Shown in pieces: positions 20,301 through 29,075 of a stretch of DNA of 64,000 nt (positions within the stretch are counted from its first letter, which is position 1; every line of letters starts with the position of its first letter). The translations under genes and the position numbers were made by a program. The notes under the pieces were generated by a model that saw only the letters and a program-made list of their open reading frames with translations, searched no databases and was not told where the DNA came from. This DNA comes from Acidobacteriaceae bacterium (lineage in GTDB: Bacteria; Acidobacteriota; Terriglobia; Terriglobales; Acidobacteriaceae): contig JAPWKG010000010.1 of the NCBI GenBank assembly GCA_028283625.1, positions 121,665-185,664 of the forward strand. Reading direction: 5' to 3'.

Positions 20301-20348
20301 ATTGCAGATTGCAATGCAGATATTACAAATTGCAATATTCCAATGCAA
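20301..20348. promoter_or_regulatory. Candidate autoregulatory operator of the XRE-led operon
   Basis: Two perfect ATTGCAAT palindromes (20308-20315, 20329-20336), 21 bp apart, with flanking TTGCA/TGCAA half-sites. Confidence 0.6.
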
Positions 20349-20384
20349 GTACTTTTCGAGCCCTTTTCTCGGCACGAAAGAGAA

Positions 20385-20420
20385 GAGGCTTCCCTTGCCG
20401 TTACCGGCAAGGGAAGCCTC
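20385..20420. terminator. Strong 16-bp-stem hairpin downstream of M23 peptidase gene
   Basis: GAGGCTTCCCTTGCCG-TTAC-CGGCAAGGGAAGCCTC; pyrimidine-rich on minus side. Confidence 0.75.
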
Positions 20421-20446
20421 CTGAGTTGCTCTACTGCGGAAAGGAC

Positions 20447-21481
20447 CTAGCTTCCCGTCACAGACCCGCCGCCCAACTGGGCCATCGTGGTCCTCAGATA
20501 CTTGTGCGGGTTGACCGCCGTCCCACGAATCTGGACCTCGTAGTGCAGGTGCGGCCCGGTCACCCGCCCGCTGTGCCCCACAAAGCCTATGACCTGCCCC
20601 TTAACGACGTCGTCTCCGGCACGCACGTTCCAGCCGGAAAGGTGGCCATAAACTGTCACGATCCCATTGCCGTGATCAATCTCAATCTCGCGGCCGTAGC
20701 CGTTACCCCACGCAGCCTTGAGCACCCGTCCCGGAGCGGGGGCATGCACGGGCGTTCCGTCCGGCGAGCCGATATCGACTCCCTTATGGAATTCTCCTGT
20801 CCCCATGCCCAGCACCGGATCTTCCCGCTGCCCAAACCCTGAGTTGATCGGTCCCATGATCGGCCACATATCCGGAATATTCGTGGCATCCGCCAGATCC
20901 AGCGCCCCCAGTCCCCGCAGCGCGCCACGAACCCCAAGATTCGGGTCCACGCTTCCGCTCGGCACCGTCAGGCCGGTGGCCGCGGTGTTTTTCAGCGCGT
21001 AAAAGGTATCCAGCGAGTGGTAGTAGCTGTCGTTGGTAAACGACGAATCATCCTTGAGCGGCGCCTTTGCGGCATCGGCCGCGGCGTTGCGCGTCGCACT
21101 CTTCATCCCGTGGCCATGCAGCGGCAGGGTCAACTTGCCTGCGGTCAGGCCGTAGATGGCCGAAACCTCGCTGGCGAGCGAGCCCAGGCTGGCCATCTGC
21201 ACATCCTTCTCGTGCGTGGACTGCTCCAGACGGGAGTAGTCACGGCGGCTCAACGCCAGTTCATCGCGGAGACGGTTAATCGTCTCGGCCTTCGCCAGCA
21301 TCCGCGTATAGGAACCGGCCATTCCTGCAATGGAGAACATTCCCACGATCGTCGCAGCCAAAAAGACGTACACATACCGCATGGGGATCTGAACTTCTTC
21401 AGACGCGCCGTCCTCCCCCTTGGTCACGTATACGAAATAGCGCTTGCGCAAACGAGTTCCTTTTCGTGGCTTTGCCAGCAC
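20447..21481 (-). CDS. M23 family metallopeptidase (LytM domain)
   Basis: GEFHKGVDIGSPDGTPVHAPAPGRVLKAAWGNGYGREIEIDHGNGIVTVYGHLSGWNVRAGDDVVKGQVIGFVGHSGRVTGPHLHYEV; probable GTG start. Confidence 0.9.
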   Translation of the reverse strand: MLAKPRKGTRLRKRYFVYVTKGEDGASEEVQIPMRYVYVFLAATIVGMFSIAGMAGSYTRMLAKAETINRLRDELALSRRDYSRLEQSTHEKDVQMASLGSLASEVSAIYGLTAGKLTLPLHGHGMKSATRNAAADAAKAPLKDDSSFTNDSYYHSLDTFYALKNTAATGLTVPSGSVDPNLGVRGALRGLGALDLADATNIPDMWPIMGPINSGFGQREDPVLGMGTGEFHKGVDIGSPDGTPVHAPAPGRVLKAAWGNGYGREIEIDHGNGIVTVYGHLSGWNVRAGDDVVKGQVIGFVGHSGRVTGPHLHYEVQIRGTAVNPHKYLRTTMAQLGGGSVTGS

Positions 21482-21676
21482 CCTGACCTCCTCGTTCGAA
21501 CGAGAGATCCAAGGTGAGGCGGTTGTGATCCGCGATTCGCGCCGCAGATACCGTCTCTCCATCCGGACAATGGGGCTAGTTGCCGCGCCACTCCGGTGCA
21601 CCTTCCATGTTAACGGTGCCCGGGGGAAGCGGCAACCGGCGCCGCTTCCCGCAAAGGGTTGGTATTCTGGGCCTCG

Positions 21677-22708
21677 ATGGCCCCCATTCGAGCGCGCACC
21701 CCCGAAAAAACGTTGAAACAGCATGGAGAACTTGCGCTGATTGAGCGGATTCGCCTGCGCGCTCGCTCCACACTCCCGGCCTCCAGAAAACGTCTTGTTC
21801 CACTCGGCATCGGCGACGACTGCGCGATCCTGGCACCTCCGGCTGGCTCAGAAGTTGTAGTCACCACGGACTTTTCTCTGGAGGGGCGACACTTTACGCT
21901 CGACCGCCACCCGGCAGCCAGCATCGGGCATCGCGTTCTAGCCCGGGGCCTCAGCGACCTGGCCGCCATGGGCGCACAGCCACTCTCCGTCTTCCTTTCG
22001 CTGGCCCTGCCCCGCTCCCTGTCCCTGAACACCCGCTGGCTGGACGGGTTTCTGGACGGCCTGCTGGATCTTGCCCGCAAAGCCAAAGCCCCTCTTGCGG
22101 GCGGAGACACCTCAGAGTCTCCCTCAGGGCAGCTTCTGCTGGATATCGTGGCCCTGGGCACGCTCCCGGCCGGTACAGCGCTGCGACGGCAAGGCGCGCG
22201 TCCCGGCGACCGCATCTACGTCTCCGGAGCGCTGGGAGGCGCCGCAGCCGAGCTCGCGGTGGTGCTCTCAGGCAAACGCAGCCGCCAACCATCCCACCCG
22301 CACCTCTACCCGGAACCGCGTCTGCGGACAGGCTGGATGCTGCGCGAGCGGCGGCTCGCCACCGCCTGCATGGACCTCTCGGACGGCCTTTCCACCGATC
22401 TGGCGCATCTGTGCCGCGCCTCCGGCGTAGCGGCCGAGATCATGCTCGACCAACTCCCGCTGCATCCGCTCAGCCGCCGCGCATCGCAGCCGGAGCGGCT
22501 CCGCATGGCACTGCACGGTGGAGAAGACTACGAGCTGCTCTTCACCGCACCGGCCGATCGCAAACTGCCACGCAGCCTCGGCGGAGTGCCACTTACCTGC
22601 ATCGGCACCATCGTGTCCGCACGCCCGAAGAGCCCCATCCTCACCCAGATCGACAACGCCGGCAGGCGTTCCGCGCTGCTCCCCGGTGGATGGGAGCATC
22701 TGCGGTGA
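21677..22708 (+). CDS. thiL: Thiamine-phosphate kinase
   Basis: LIERIRLRARS...LGIGDDCAIL...TTDFSLEGRHF...GGDTSES...SDGLSTDLAHLC...GGEDYELLFTAP. Confidence 0.93.
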   Translation: MAPIRARTPEKTLKQHGELALIERIRLRARSTLPASRKRLVPLGIGDDCAILAPPAGSEVVVTTDFSLEGRHFTLDRHPAASIGHRVLARGLSDLAAMGAQPLSVFLSLALPRSLSLNTRWLDGFLDGLLDLARKAKAPLAGGDTSESPSGQLLLDIVALGTLPAGTALRRQGARPGDRIYVSGALGGAAAELAVVLSGKRSRQPSHPHLYPEPRLRTGWMLRERRLATACMDLSDGLSTDLAHLCRASGVAAEIMLDQLPLHPLSRRASQPERLRMALHGGEDYELLFTAPADRKLPRSLGGVPLTCIGTIVSARPKSPILTQIDNAGRRSALLPGGWEHLR

Positions 22709-23283
22709 CCTCAACGCTCCACAAGCCGTTCCCGGCAAGCTGGCGGGCGGAGATTCTGTCCACCCCGCCGCTCATCGCACCGGCACGACGCTTCGTCTAC
22801 CCCCATTCGCTTCCAGGAGAGGAACAGGCGCTGGAGCGTGGAGCACTGTTTCTCCACGTCTCCCCAGACTCGGGCGCGGACTTTCTCGCAACCTGCGCGC
22901 TCGGTTTTGCCGCTGAAGACCTTCCCTCCGGCGTATGGAGCTGCCCACGCGCCGAAGAGCTTCTCGCGGTTGCCGGAGGTTATGCCTACCTGATCGATAC
23001 CCGGCAGCCGGAGCAGGCAACGCTACTCGAACAGCGCCCTGTTACGGCGCTCCTTGCCGCGCCCACCGAAGGCATGTTGCTGCTGGCAGGCTTCCACAAC
23101 GTTCTGGCGCTGGGCTCAGACGGCGTACGCTGGACCAGCAGCCGCCTGAGCTGGGAGGGCCTCACCCTGGGCGAGCTGTGCGACGGCAAGCTCCACGGCA
23201 CCGGCTGGCACATGATGGACGACAACGAGCTGCCCTTCGTGCTCGACCTCCGCACCGGGCAACACACCGGCGGCGGCTTTTAG
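22705..23283 (+). CDS. Hypothetical protein
   Basis: VTSTLHKPFPASWRAEILSTPPLIAPARRFVYPHSLPGEEQALERGALFLHVSPDSG...; GTGA overlap with thiL. Confidence 0.65.
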   Translation: MTSTLHKPFPASWRAEILSTPPLIAPARRFVYPHSLPGEEQALERGALFLHVSPDSGADFLATCALGFAAEDLPSGVWSCPRAEELLAVAGGYAYLIDTRQPEQATLLEQRPVTALLAAPTEGMLLLAGFHNVLALGSDGVRWTSSRLSWEGLTLGELCDGKLHGTGWHMMDDNELPFVLDLRTGQHTGGGF

Positions 23284-23885
23284 GACACCGGCTCGTCCGG
23301 CTCCTGCGCCGCAAGCCGATAGAAGCTCAATGCAGCATCGCCCTGCTCCAGAACACGCGTACGCTCCAGAACACCAACGCGGGCCGGCAGCGACTTCTTG
23401 CGGTTGTGCTCAGCCACCACGAGCGAACCTGCATCCAGCAGCTGCACATGCAGACGAGCCAACGTGCGCAAGGTACTCTCGTACTCCTCTTCGGCCTCAT
23501 ACGGAGGATCGAGGAAGACGATATCCGCAATCTGCGGCTTGCCGAGCTTGGCGGCGGTCTTGGCCATCGCCTCCAGCGCCTGCACCACACCACGCGTCTC
23601 GACCTGGTAGCCCGCGCCGATCTTCAGCGCTGCAAGGTTCGCCCGCACAGCGGCCAGCGCGGGGCCGGCCTTCTCTGCAAATACGCAGGACGCCGCCCCG
23701 CGGCTTAGCGCCTCAATACCGACTGCCCCGGAACCTGCATACAGGTCCACAAAGTGCGCACCATCGATTCTGGGACCTAAAACGTTGAACAGGGTTTCGC
23801 GCAGACGATCACTCGTCGGGCGCGTTGCCATGCCACGCGGAGCCTGAAGCTGCCGCGATCGAAACTCTCCCGCAATTACTCGCAT
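23280..23885 (-). CDS. rsmD: 16S rRNA (guanine(966)-N(2))-methyltransferase
   Basis: MRVIAGEFRSRQLQAPRGMATRPTSDRLRETLFNVLGP...FVDLYAGSGAVGIEALSRGA...DIVFLDPPYE. Confidence 0.93.
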   Translation of the reverse strand: MRVIAGEFRSRQLQAPRGMATRPTSDRLRETLFNVLGPRIDGAHFVDLYAGSGAVGIEALSRGAASCVFAEKAGPALAAVRANLAALKIGAGYQVETRGVVQALEAMAKTAAKLGKPQIADIVFLDPPYEAEEEYESTLRTLARLHVQLLDAGSLVVAEHNRKKSLPARVGVLERTRVLEQGDAALSFYRLAAQEPDEPVS

Positions 23886-23901
23886 CCTCCACGAGCCTAC
23901 A

Positions 23902-25005
23902 ATGAACAGGATGCTTGGCTCTTCTCTTCCGCTCGGCAAAGTTCTCGGCGTAGACGTTCGCATGCACGTTTCCTTCGTGCTGCTGTTGGTTCTTGCCGGA
24001 GTTCTTGGCGTTTCCACTACCGGCTCCGTGCTGCGTGGTCTCGGAGTCTGGTGCGCGCTTTTTCTGGCCGTGCTTGTGCGAGAGATCGCGCGCGCCATCG
24101 TCGCCACGGCCTGCGATCTAAACCTGCGCGCCCTGCTGCTTTTCCCGGTGGGCGGCATCATGGCCTTTGCCCCTCGGCAAGGCAGCGGACAGCCGAAAAC
24201 ACGCGTCGTCTCCGCGACCGGACCCATCGCCAACCTGCTGGCGGGCCTGTTGCTGCTGGCAACGGCATACGCCTTTCAACCGGGCTTGCACCTCTTTGCG
24301 CAACCCTGGATTTCATGCGCTCATGTGCTGCGAAGCTTCGTCTGGATGCAGTTTCTGGTCGCCGTTGTCGGGATGCTGCCCGCAGCGCTGCCCGAGCGCA
24401 AGCTCTTTGCCCGCGCACAGGACGGCTCCTCCGCTCCGGCTTCCCCTACGGTACAGCTCGGCTCGATGCTGGCGCTGGGCGCAGTCCTGCTGGGGCTGGC
24501 GACGCCGAACCTGTGGCTCGTCATCCTGGGTAGCTTCTTTTTTCTTCTTTCGCAGATGGGCAACACTGGCGCGCCGCAAGCGGGCGCGAGTGCGGCCGCT
24601 CCGACCGTGCGGGTGCGCGACGTCATGCTGACCGAGTACACGCTTCTCTCCTCCTCCGACACGCTTTCCAGCGCCCTCGCACAGGCCGTACACAGCCTGC
24701 AGGATGTCTTTCCTGTCGTACGCGGCGACCGTCTGGTCGGCTCTATCGCCCGCTCCACCCTGCTGGAGAACCTGCAGCAACAAGGTGACGGCTATCTGCA
24801 GGGCGTCATGACCAAAACGCTGCACAGCGCCTCGCCCGAAGAAGGCCTCGTGGAAGCTCTGCAGCGCAGCGCCACTCTCGGAGCCAGCGAGTTCATCCCT
24901 GTTGTCGAAGACGGAGCGATGCTCGGGATTCTGACACCGCAGGCGCTGCACCGCGGCGTTCAGTTTGTCACCAGCCAACGACCGCAGCGACCGGGACAGG
25001 CATGA
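23902..25005 (+). CDS. Site-2-protease (M50)-like membrane protein with C-terminal CBS pair; metal motifs degenerate
   Basis: LGKVLGVDVRMHVSFVLLLVL ... REIAR in place of HExxH; two CBS-like repeats after PTVRVRDVML. Confidence 0.8.
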   Translation: MNRMLGSSLPLGKVLGVDVRMHVSFVLLLVLAGVLGVSTTGSVLRGLGVWCALFLAVLVREIARAIVATACDLNLRALLLFPVGGIMAFAPRQGSGQPKTRVVSATGPIANLLAGLLLLATAYAFQPGLHLFAQPWISCAHVLRSFVWMQFLVAVVGMLPAALPERKLFARAQDGSSAPASPTVQLGSMLALGAVLLGLATPNLWLVILGSFFFLLSQMGNTGAPQAGASAAAPTVRVRDVMLTEYTLLSSSDTLSSALAQAVHSLQDVFPVVRGDRLVGSIARSTLLENLQQQGDGYLQGVMTKTLHSASPEEGLVEALQRSATLGASEFIPVVEDGAMLGILTPQALHRGVQFVTSQRPQRPGQA

Positions 25006-25898
25006 GCGAGAAAGTCACCCCCGCAGCCACCTCCCAACCGCTCGCGCCGGGACTCTACCTTGTCGCCACACCGATCGGCAACCTGGAAGACATGACCCTG
25101 CGTGGGCTGCGCGTCCTGGCCTCGGTAGATCGCGTAGCCTGTGAAGACACACGCCAGACCGCCAAGCTGCTGACGCACTTCGGCATCAGTACCCCTACCG
25201 TCAGCTATCACGACCACAACGAGCTTTCCCGCGCGACGCAGCTGCTCGAACAGCTCAAGCAAGGCGCGCGCATCGCCGTTGTCAGTGACGCGGGCACGCC
25301 CGGCATCGCTGATCCCGGCGCGGTGCTGGCCGCAGACTGCATCGCCGCAGGAGTGCCGGTCATTCCCATTCCCGGTGCGAATGCCGCCATCAACGCGCTT
25401 ATCGCCAGCGGCCTCTCGGCGGAGCACTTCGCCTTTCACGGCTTCCTCCCAGCAAAGGAAGGCCAACGGCGCACCGAGCTGGAAGCGCTGCAGCAGGCGA
25501 TGAAAGCGGCCTCTGAGGCAACGACGCAGATCTTCTACGAAGCACCGCACCGCATCGTCGGCACACTGGAAGACATCGTGCAGGTCTTCGGTTCGGAGCA
25601 CCCGGTCGCGCTTGCACGTGAGCTCACAAAGCTGCACGAAGAGTTCCTGCGTGGCACCGCCGCGGAGCTGCTCGCCGAGCTGCAACAGCGGCCGAACGTG
25701 CGTGGCGAGATGGTTTTGCTGCTCTCCGGCAAACTCTCCGCCGCCAGCAGCGCCACCAGATCACTGGCCGAAGAGGTACGCACGCTGATGGGCACCGGAC
25801 TAAGTGAAAAGGATGCACTCAAGCAGGCGGCAAAAGCACGCGGGCTCGGTAAAAGTGAAGCGTACCGCGAGTGGCAACGGACACAGGCTCGCCGCTGA
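25002..25898 (+). CDS. rsmI: 16S rRNA (cytidine(1402)-2'-O)-methyltransferase
   Basis: PGLYLVATPIGNLEDMTLRGLRVLASVDRVACEDTRQTAKLL...VVSDAGTPGIADPG. Confidence 0.95.
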   Translation: MSEKVTPAATSQPLAPGLYLVATPIGNLEDMTLRGLRVLASVDRVACEDTRQTAKLLTHFGISTPTVSYHDHNELSRATQLLEQLKQGARIAVVSDAGTPGIADPGAVLAADCIAAGVPVIPIPGANAAINALIASGLSAEHFAFHGFLPAKEGQRRTELEALQQAMKAASEATTQIFYEAPHRIVGTLEDIVQVFGSEHPVALARELTKLHEEFLRGTAAELLAELQQRPNVRGEMVLLLSGKLSAASSATRSLAEEVRTLMGTGLSEKDALKQAAKARGLGKSEAYREWQRTQARR

Positions 25899-26015
25899 GC
25901 CGTCAAAACACCGGAAGAAACGCTGCAGCGGGAAACCAGGAAAGAGCGGCCACTCCTTCAGAAGCTCTGGTAGAGTCGTCGCACAGAAGCAAGACTTTCC
26001 CCTGCGGAGTTTGCC

Positions 26016-26558
26016 ATGCGCCCCTCCCTCTCAGCGGCTCGCGTCGTAACCGTTTTCCTTCTTCTAGCCGCTACAATTTGCGCGCTTCCTGCTTGTGCAC
26101 AAACGCAGCCGGAGCCTTCCCCCTGGAAGCCTCTGGAATTCCTGCTCGGCACCTGGGAGGCCCACGCCTCCGGCGCTGCGGGAGCCGACAGCATCGGCTC
26201 CTACACCTTTGGCTACGAGCTGAAGAACCATGTGCTGGCCCGCCACAGCAAAGCAGGCTCCTGCAAGGGACCGGCAAATTTTAACTGCAGCCACAGCGAC
26301 CTGTTTTACGTCTACGAAGAGGATTCAGGGCTGAAGGCGATCTACTTCGACAACGAAGGCCACGTCATCCATTACGTCGTCAGCTCACCGCAACCGGGAA
26401 CAGCCGTCTTCCTCTCCAACGCCTCAGCCGCAGGCCCACGCTTCCGCCTTACCTACGTTCTGCACGGCAGTGTGATGGAGGGCACCTTTGAGCTGCAAAT
26501 GCCCGGCCAGAGCGCATGGCACCCCTACCTCACATGGACCGGGCAAAAGCAGCTATAA
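26016..26558 (+). CDS. Hypothetical secreted calycin/DUF1579-like protein
   Basis: Signal peptide; PLEFLLGTWEAHASGAAGADSIGSYTFGYELKNHVLARHSKA. Confidence 0.6.
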   Translation: MRPSLSAARVVTVFLLLAATICALPACAQTQPEPSPWKPLEFLLGTWEAHASGAAGADSIGSYTFGYELKNHVLARHSKAGSCKGPANFNCSHSDLFYVYEEDSGLKAIYFDNEGHVIHYVVSSPQPGTAVFLSNASAAGPRFRLTYVLHGSVMEGTFELQMPGQSAWHPYLTWTGQKQL

Positions 26559-26575
26559 ATTGCGGCGACTGAGCG

Positions 26576-27001
26576 CTAGACATGCTCCCGGCCGCGCAGG
26601 CGGTCGTAAAGATACACGTCACTGGTCGTGCCCAGGGCTTCGTTGTAGAGCACCAGAGCGCCTGCAGCTTCTTTCAGCTCTTCGTTGAAGAGATGAATCG
26701 CGCGAAGTTGGTCTGCGGTGGCCGGCATCTCCAACCGGGTGGTCTTCAGGAACTTCTGGTAGCCGCGATCGGTAATCAACGCGATCTCGCCACCGAGCAA
26801 CCAGCCACCTTTATGCAACAGACGCACGGGAGCGCCCTTTTCGCTGGCCGGGGCGATCTCTGCGGCGCATCCATACTTGGAAACGCGGCGGGCGCCCGCT
26901 GAGCGGTTTGCACCTTCTGCTGCCGGAGCGACATCAAACTTTTCGCTGCCCAGCGTAGAGAGCACTTCATCGAAAGTCGGCTGTTTCGTCGTCTTGGCCA
27001 T
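26576..27001 (-). CDS. Hypothetical protein
   Basis: MAKTTKQPTFDEVLSTLGSEKFDVAPAAEGANRSAGARRVSKYGCAAEIAPASEKGAPVRLL...; start trimmed. Confidence 0.65.
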   Translation of the reverse strand: MAKTTKQPTFDEVLSTLGSEKFDVAPAAEGANRSAGARRVSKYGCAAEIAPASEKGAPVRLLHKGGWLLGGEIALITDRGYQKFLKTTRLEMPATADQLRAIHLFNEELKEAAGALVLYNEALGTTSDVYLYDRLRGREHV

Positions 27002-27078
27002 CGGTGATTCATTCCTTGGGCGCAAGCCTGGCCTGCGCCATCAGCTAAACTCAATTCACTGTCGCATACTCGCGACCT

Positions 27079-28047
27079 GTGCTTCAAACCATGAATGTTA
27101 TTGGAATCAAATCGCTCGGAACCGCTCTGCTGGATCGCGTGGGCAATACCCCGCTCCTTCGCCTTGACCGCCTGACCGCACACCTGCCCGGAGTTCAGAT
27201 TCTGGGTAAAGCGGAGTGGGCCAACCCCGGCGGCAGCGTGAAGGATCGTGCCGCCTCGGCTATCGTCTCCGACGCCCGCGCCAAAGGCCAGCTGACGCCC
27301 GGCAAGCACCTGCTGGATGCAACCAGCGGCAATACCGGCATCGCGTACGCCATGCTGGGTGCCGCCCAGGGCTTCCCCGTCACGCTGTGCGTCCCGGCCA
27401 ACGTAAGCCCCGAGCGCAAGCACATCCTCTCGGCCTACGGTGCGAACATCGTCTGGACCGATCCCGCAGACGGCTCGGACGGCGCCATCCGTATGGCGCG
27501 CAAGCTTTTCGCCGAACAGCCCGAAAAGTACTTCTACGCCGACCAGTACGGCAACCAGAACAACTGGCAGGCGCACTACAAGACCACCGCCAATGAAATC
27601 TGGGAGCAGACCGAGGGCACCGTCACGCACTTCATCGCAGGGCTGGGCACCTCGGGCACCTTTATCGGCACAACGCGCCGCCTGAAGGAGCTGAACCCGG
27701 CCATCCAGTGCTACTCCATGCAGCCGGATTCTCCCTTCAACGGTCTGGAAGGCCTGAAGCACATGGCCACCGCCATTGTGCCGCCGATCTACGACGAGAA
27801 ACTGGCCGACCGCAATATCGACATGCCGACCGAACGCGCCTACAGCATGGCCAAGAAGCTCGGCCGCTCGCAGGGCCTGCTGGTCGGCGTCTCCGCAGCA
27901 GCCGTCGTGGCCGCCTGCGTGGATGTAGCCGAGGAAGAGGCCAAGGCGGGCCGCCAAGCGGTCATCGTCACCATTTTGCCCGACTCTGCAGACAAATACC
28001 TTTCCGAACACTTCTGGAACGAACACACCGAAGACGACGACCAATAG
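27079..28047 (+). CDS. cysM: Cysteine synthase B-like PLP enzyme (CysM)
   Basis: DRVGNTPLLRLDRL...WANPGGSVKDRAASAIV...LDATSGNTGIAYAMLGAAQGFPVTL. Confidence 0.92.
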   Translation: MLQTMNVIGIKSLGTALLDRVGNTPLLRLDRLTAHLPGVQILGKAEWANPGGSVKDRAASAIVSDARAKGQLTPGKHLLDATSGNTGIAYAMLGAAQGFPVTLCVPANVSPERKHILSAYGANIVWTDPADGSDGAIRMARKLFAEQPEKYFYADQYGNQNNWQAHYKTTANEIWEQTEGTVTHFIAGLGTSGTFIGTTRRLKELNPAIQCYSMQPDSPFNGLEGLKHMATAIVPPIYDEKLADRNIDMPTERAYSMAKKLGRSQGLLVGVSAAAVVAACVDVAEEEAKAGRQAVIVTILPDSADKYLSEHFWNEHTEDDDQ

Positions 28048-28049
28048 CC

Positions 28050-28484
28050 ATGAGCCTGCTTCTCTCAAAAGACCTCTACGATGAGCTTCGCCAACACGGC
28101 GAGGAAACCTATCCGCACGAGTGCTGCGGCATCATGCTCGGCAAGGGCGCCAGCAACGGCACCCGCGTGCACAAACTGATGCGTGCCGGTAATACCCGTA
28201 CCGACTCCGCTCATAACCGCTACAGCATTGCGCCGCAGGAACTGATTCGCGCCCAGCGCGAGGCCCGTCAGGCGGGTTTGGACATCATCGGCTTTTACCA
28301 TTCGCACCCGGATCATCCGGCGCAATGGTCGCAGACCGACTATGCCGAAGCGCACTGGTTCGGCTGCAGCTATGTGATTACTGCGGTGGACCATGGCCAT
28401 GCAACCACGACCAACAGCTTTCTGCTCGCCGGTACCGGCGAAGAAGACAAGCGCTTTGAAACGCAGCCCATCGCCGTCGAATAA
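28050..28484 (+). CDS. M67 (JAMM/Mec-type) metallopeptidase
   Basis: Intact JAMM motif: HECCG ... HSHPDHPAQWSQTD (HxH-x7-S-x2-D). Confidence 0.92.
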   Translation: MSLLLSKDLYDELRQHGEETYPHECCGIMLGKGASNGTRVHKLMRAGNTRTDSAHNRYSIAPQELIRAQREARQAGLDIIGFYHSHPDHPAQWSQTDYAEAHWFGCSYVITAVDHGHATTTNSFLLAGTGEEDKRFETQPIAVE

Positions 28485-28511
28485 CGGCGGCAGGAAGCCT
28501 GAATTTCCCCC

Positions 28512-28534
28512 TGTCCTCCCTTTCGGGGAGGACA
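28512..28534. repeat. Hairpin between JAMM peptidase and MoaD/CysO genes
   Basis: TCCTCCC-TTTCG-GGGAGGA stem, no U-tract. Confidence 0.5.
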
Positions 28535-28635
28535 ACTTCTTGCTCCGCAAAGCGATTTGAGCCTGTTTTGCCCGCGAATACGGTTCCGGCCTGCATCCAA
28601 CACGCAGGCCGCCGCATCTCGTAGAATGGAGAAAC

Positions 28636-28944
28636 ATGAAGATCCATATCCCCACACCGCTGCGCGCCTACACCGACAAACAGGAGACTGTTTCGGTTGC
28701 CGGTGCCACCGTGGCCGAGGGCCTGGACGAGTTGACGAAGGCATTCCCTGCCATGCGCGCTCACCTGTTCACGCCCGACGGCAAGCTGCGGAGCTTCGTC
28801 AATGTTTATCTCGACGACGAAGACGTTCGCTACCTCCCGGCAAAGGAAGCGACCGCGGTTGCCCCTGAAGCCGAACTCACCATTATTCCTTCCATCGCCG
28901 GCGGCTGTTGTAGCCTGCCCGCTGCTGGTTGTTGTCGCTCGTAG
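28636..28944 (+). CDS. MoaD/ThiS/CysO-type sulfur carrier protein with masked GG terminus
   Basis: MKIHIPTPLRAYTDKQETVSVAGATVAEGLDELTKAFPAMRAHLF...ELTIIPSIAGGCCSLPAAGCCRS*. Confidence 0.9.
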   Translation: MKIHIPTPLRAYTDKQETVSVAGATVAEGLDELTKAFPAMRAHLFTPDGKLRSFVNVYLDDEDVRYLPAKEATAVAPEAELTIIPSIAGGCCSLPAAGCCRS

Positions 28945-29075
28945 CTCCCTGGCTTTTCGCGAGAACCCTGCAGCTCCTGTTTCCAGAAACAACTGAAATC
29001 CCCGCTTTTTTCCGCATCGCGGAGCCGAAAGTTTTTCCTCTTTCTGCCCGCGACGCCGAAACAACAAGGAACCCC

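Noticed and set aside
26776-28068. 430-aa minus-strand ORF opposite cysM
   Set aside because: Antisense shadow; cysM has clear PLP-enzyme motifs.
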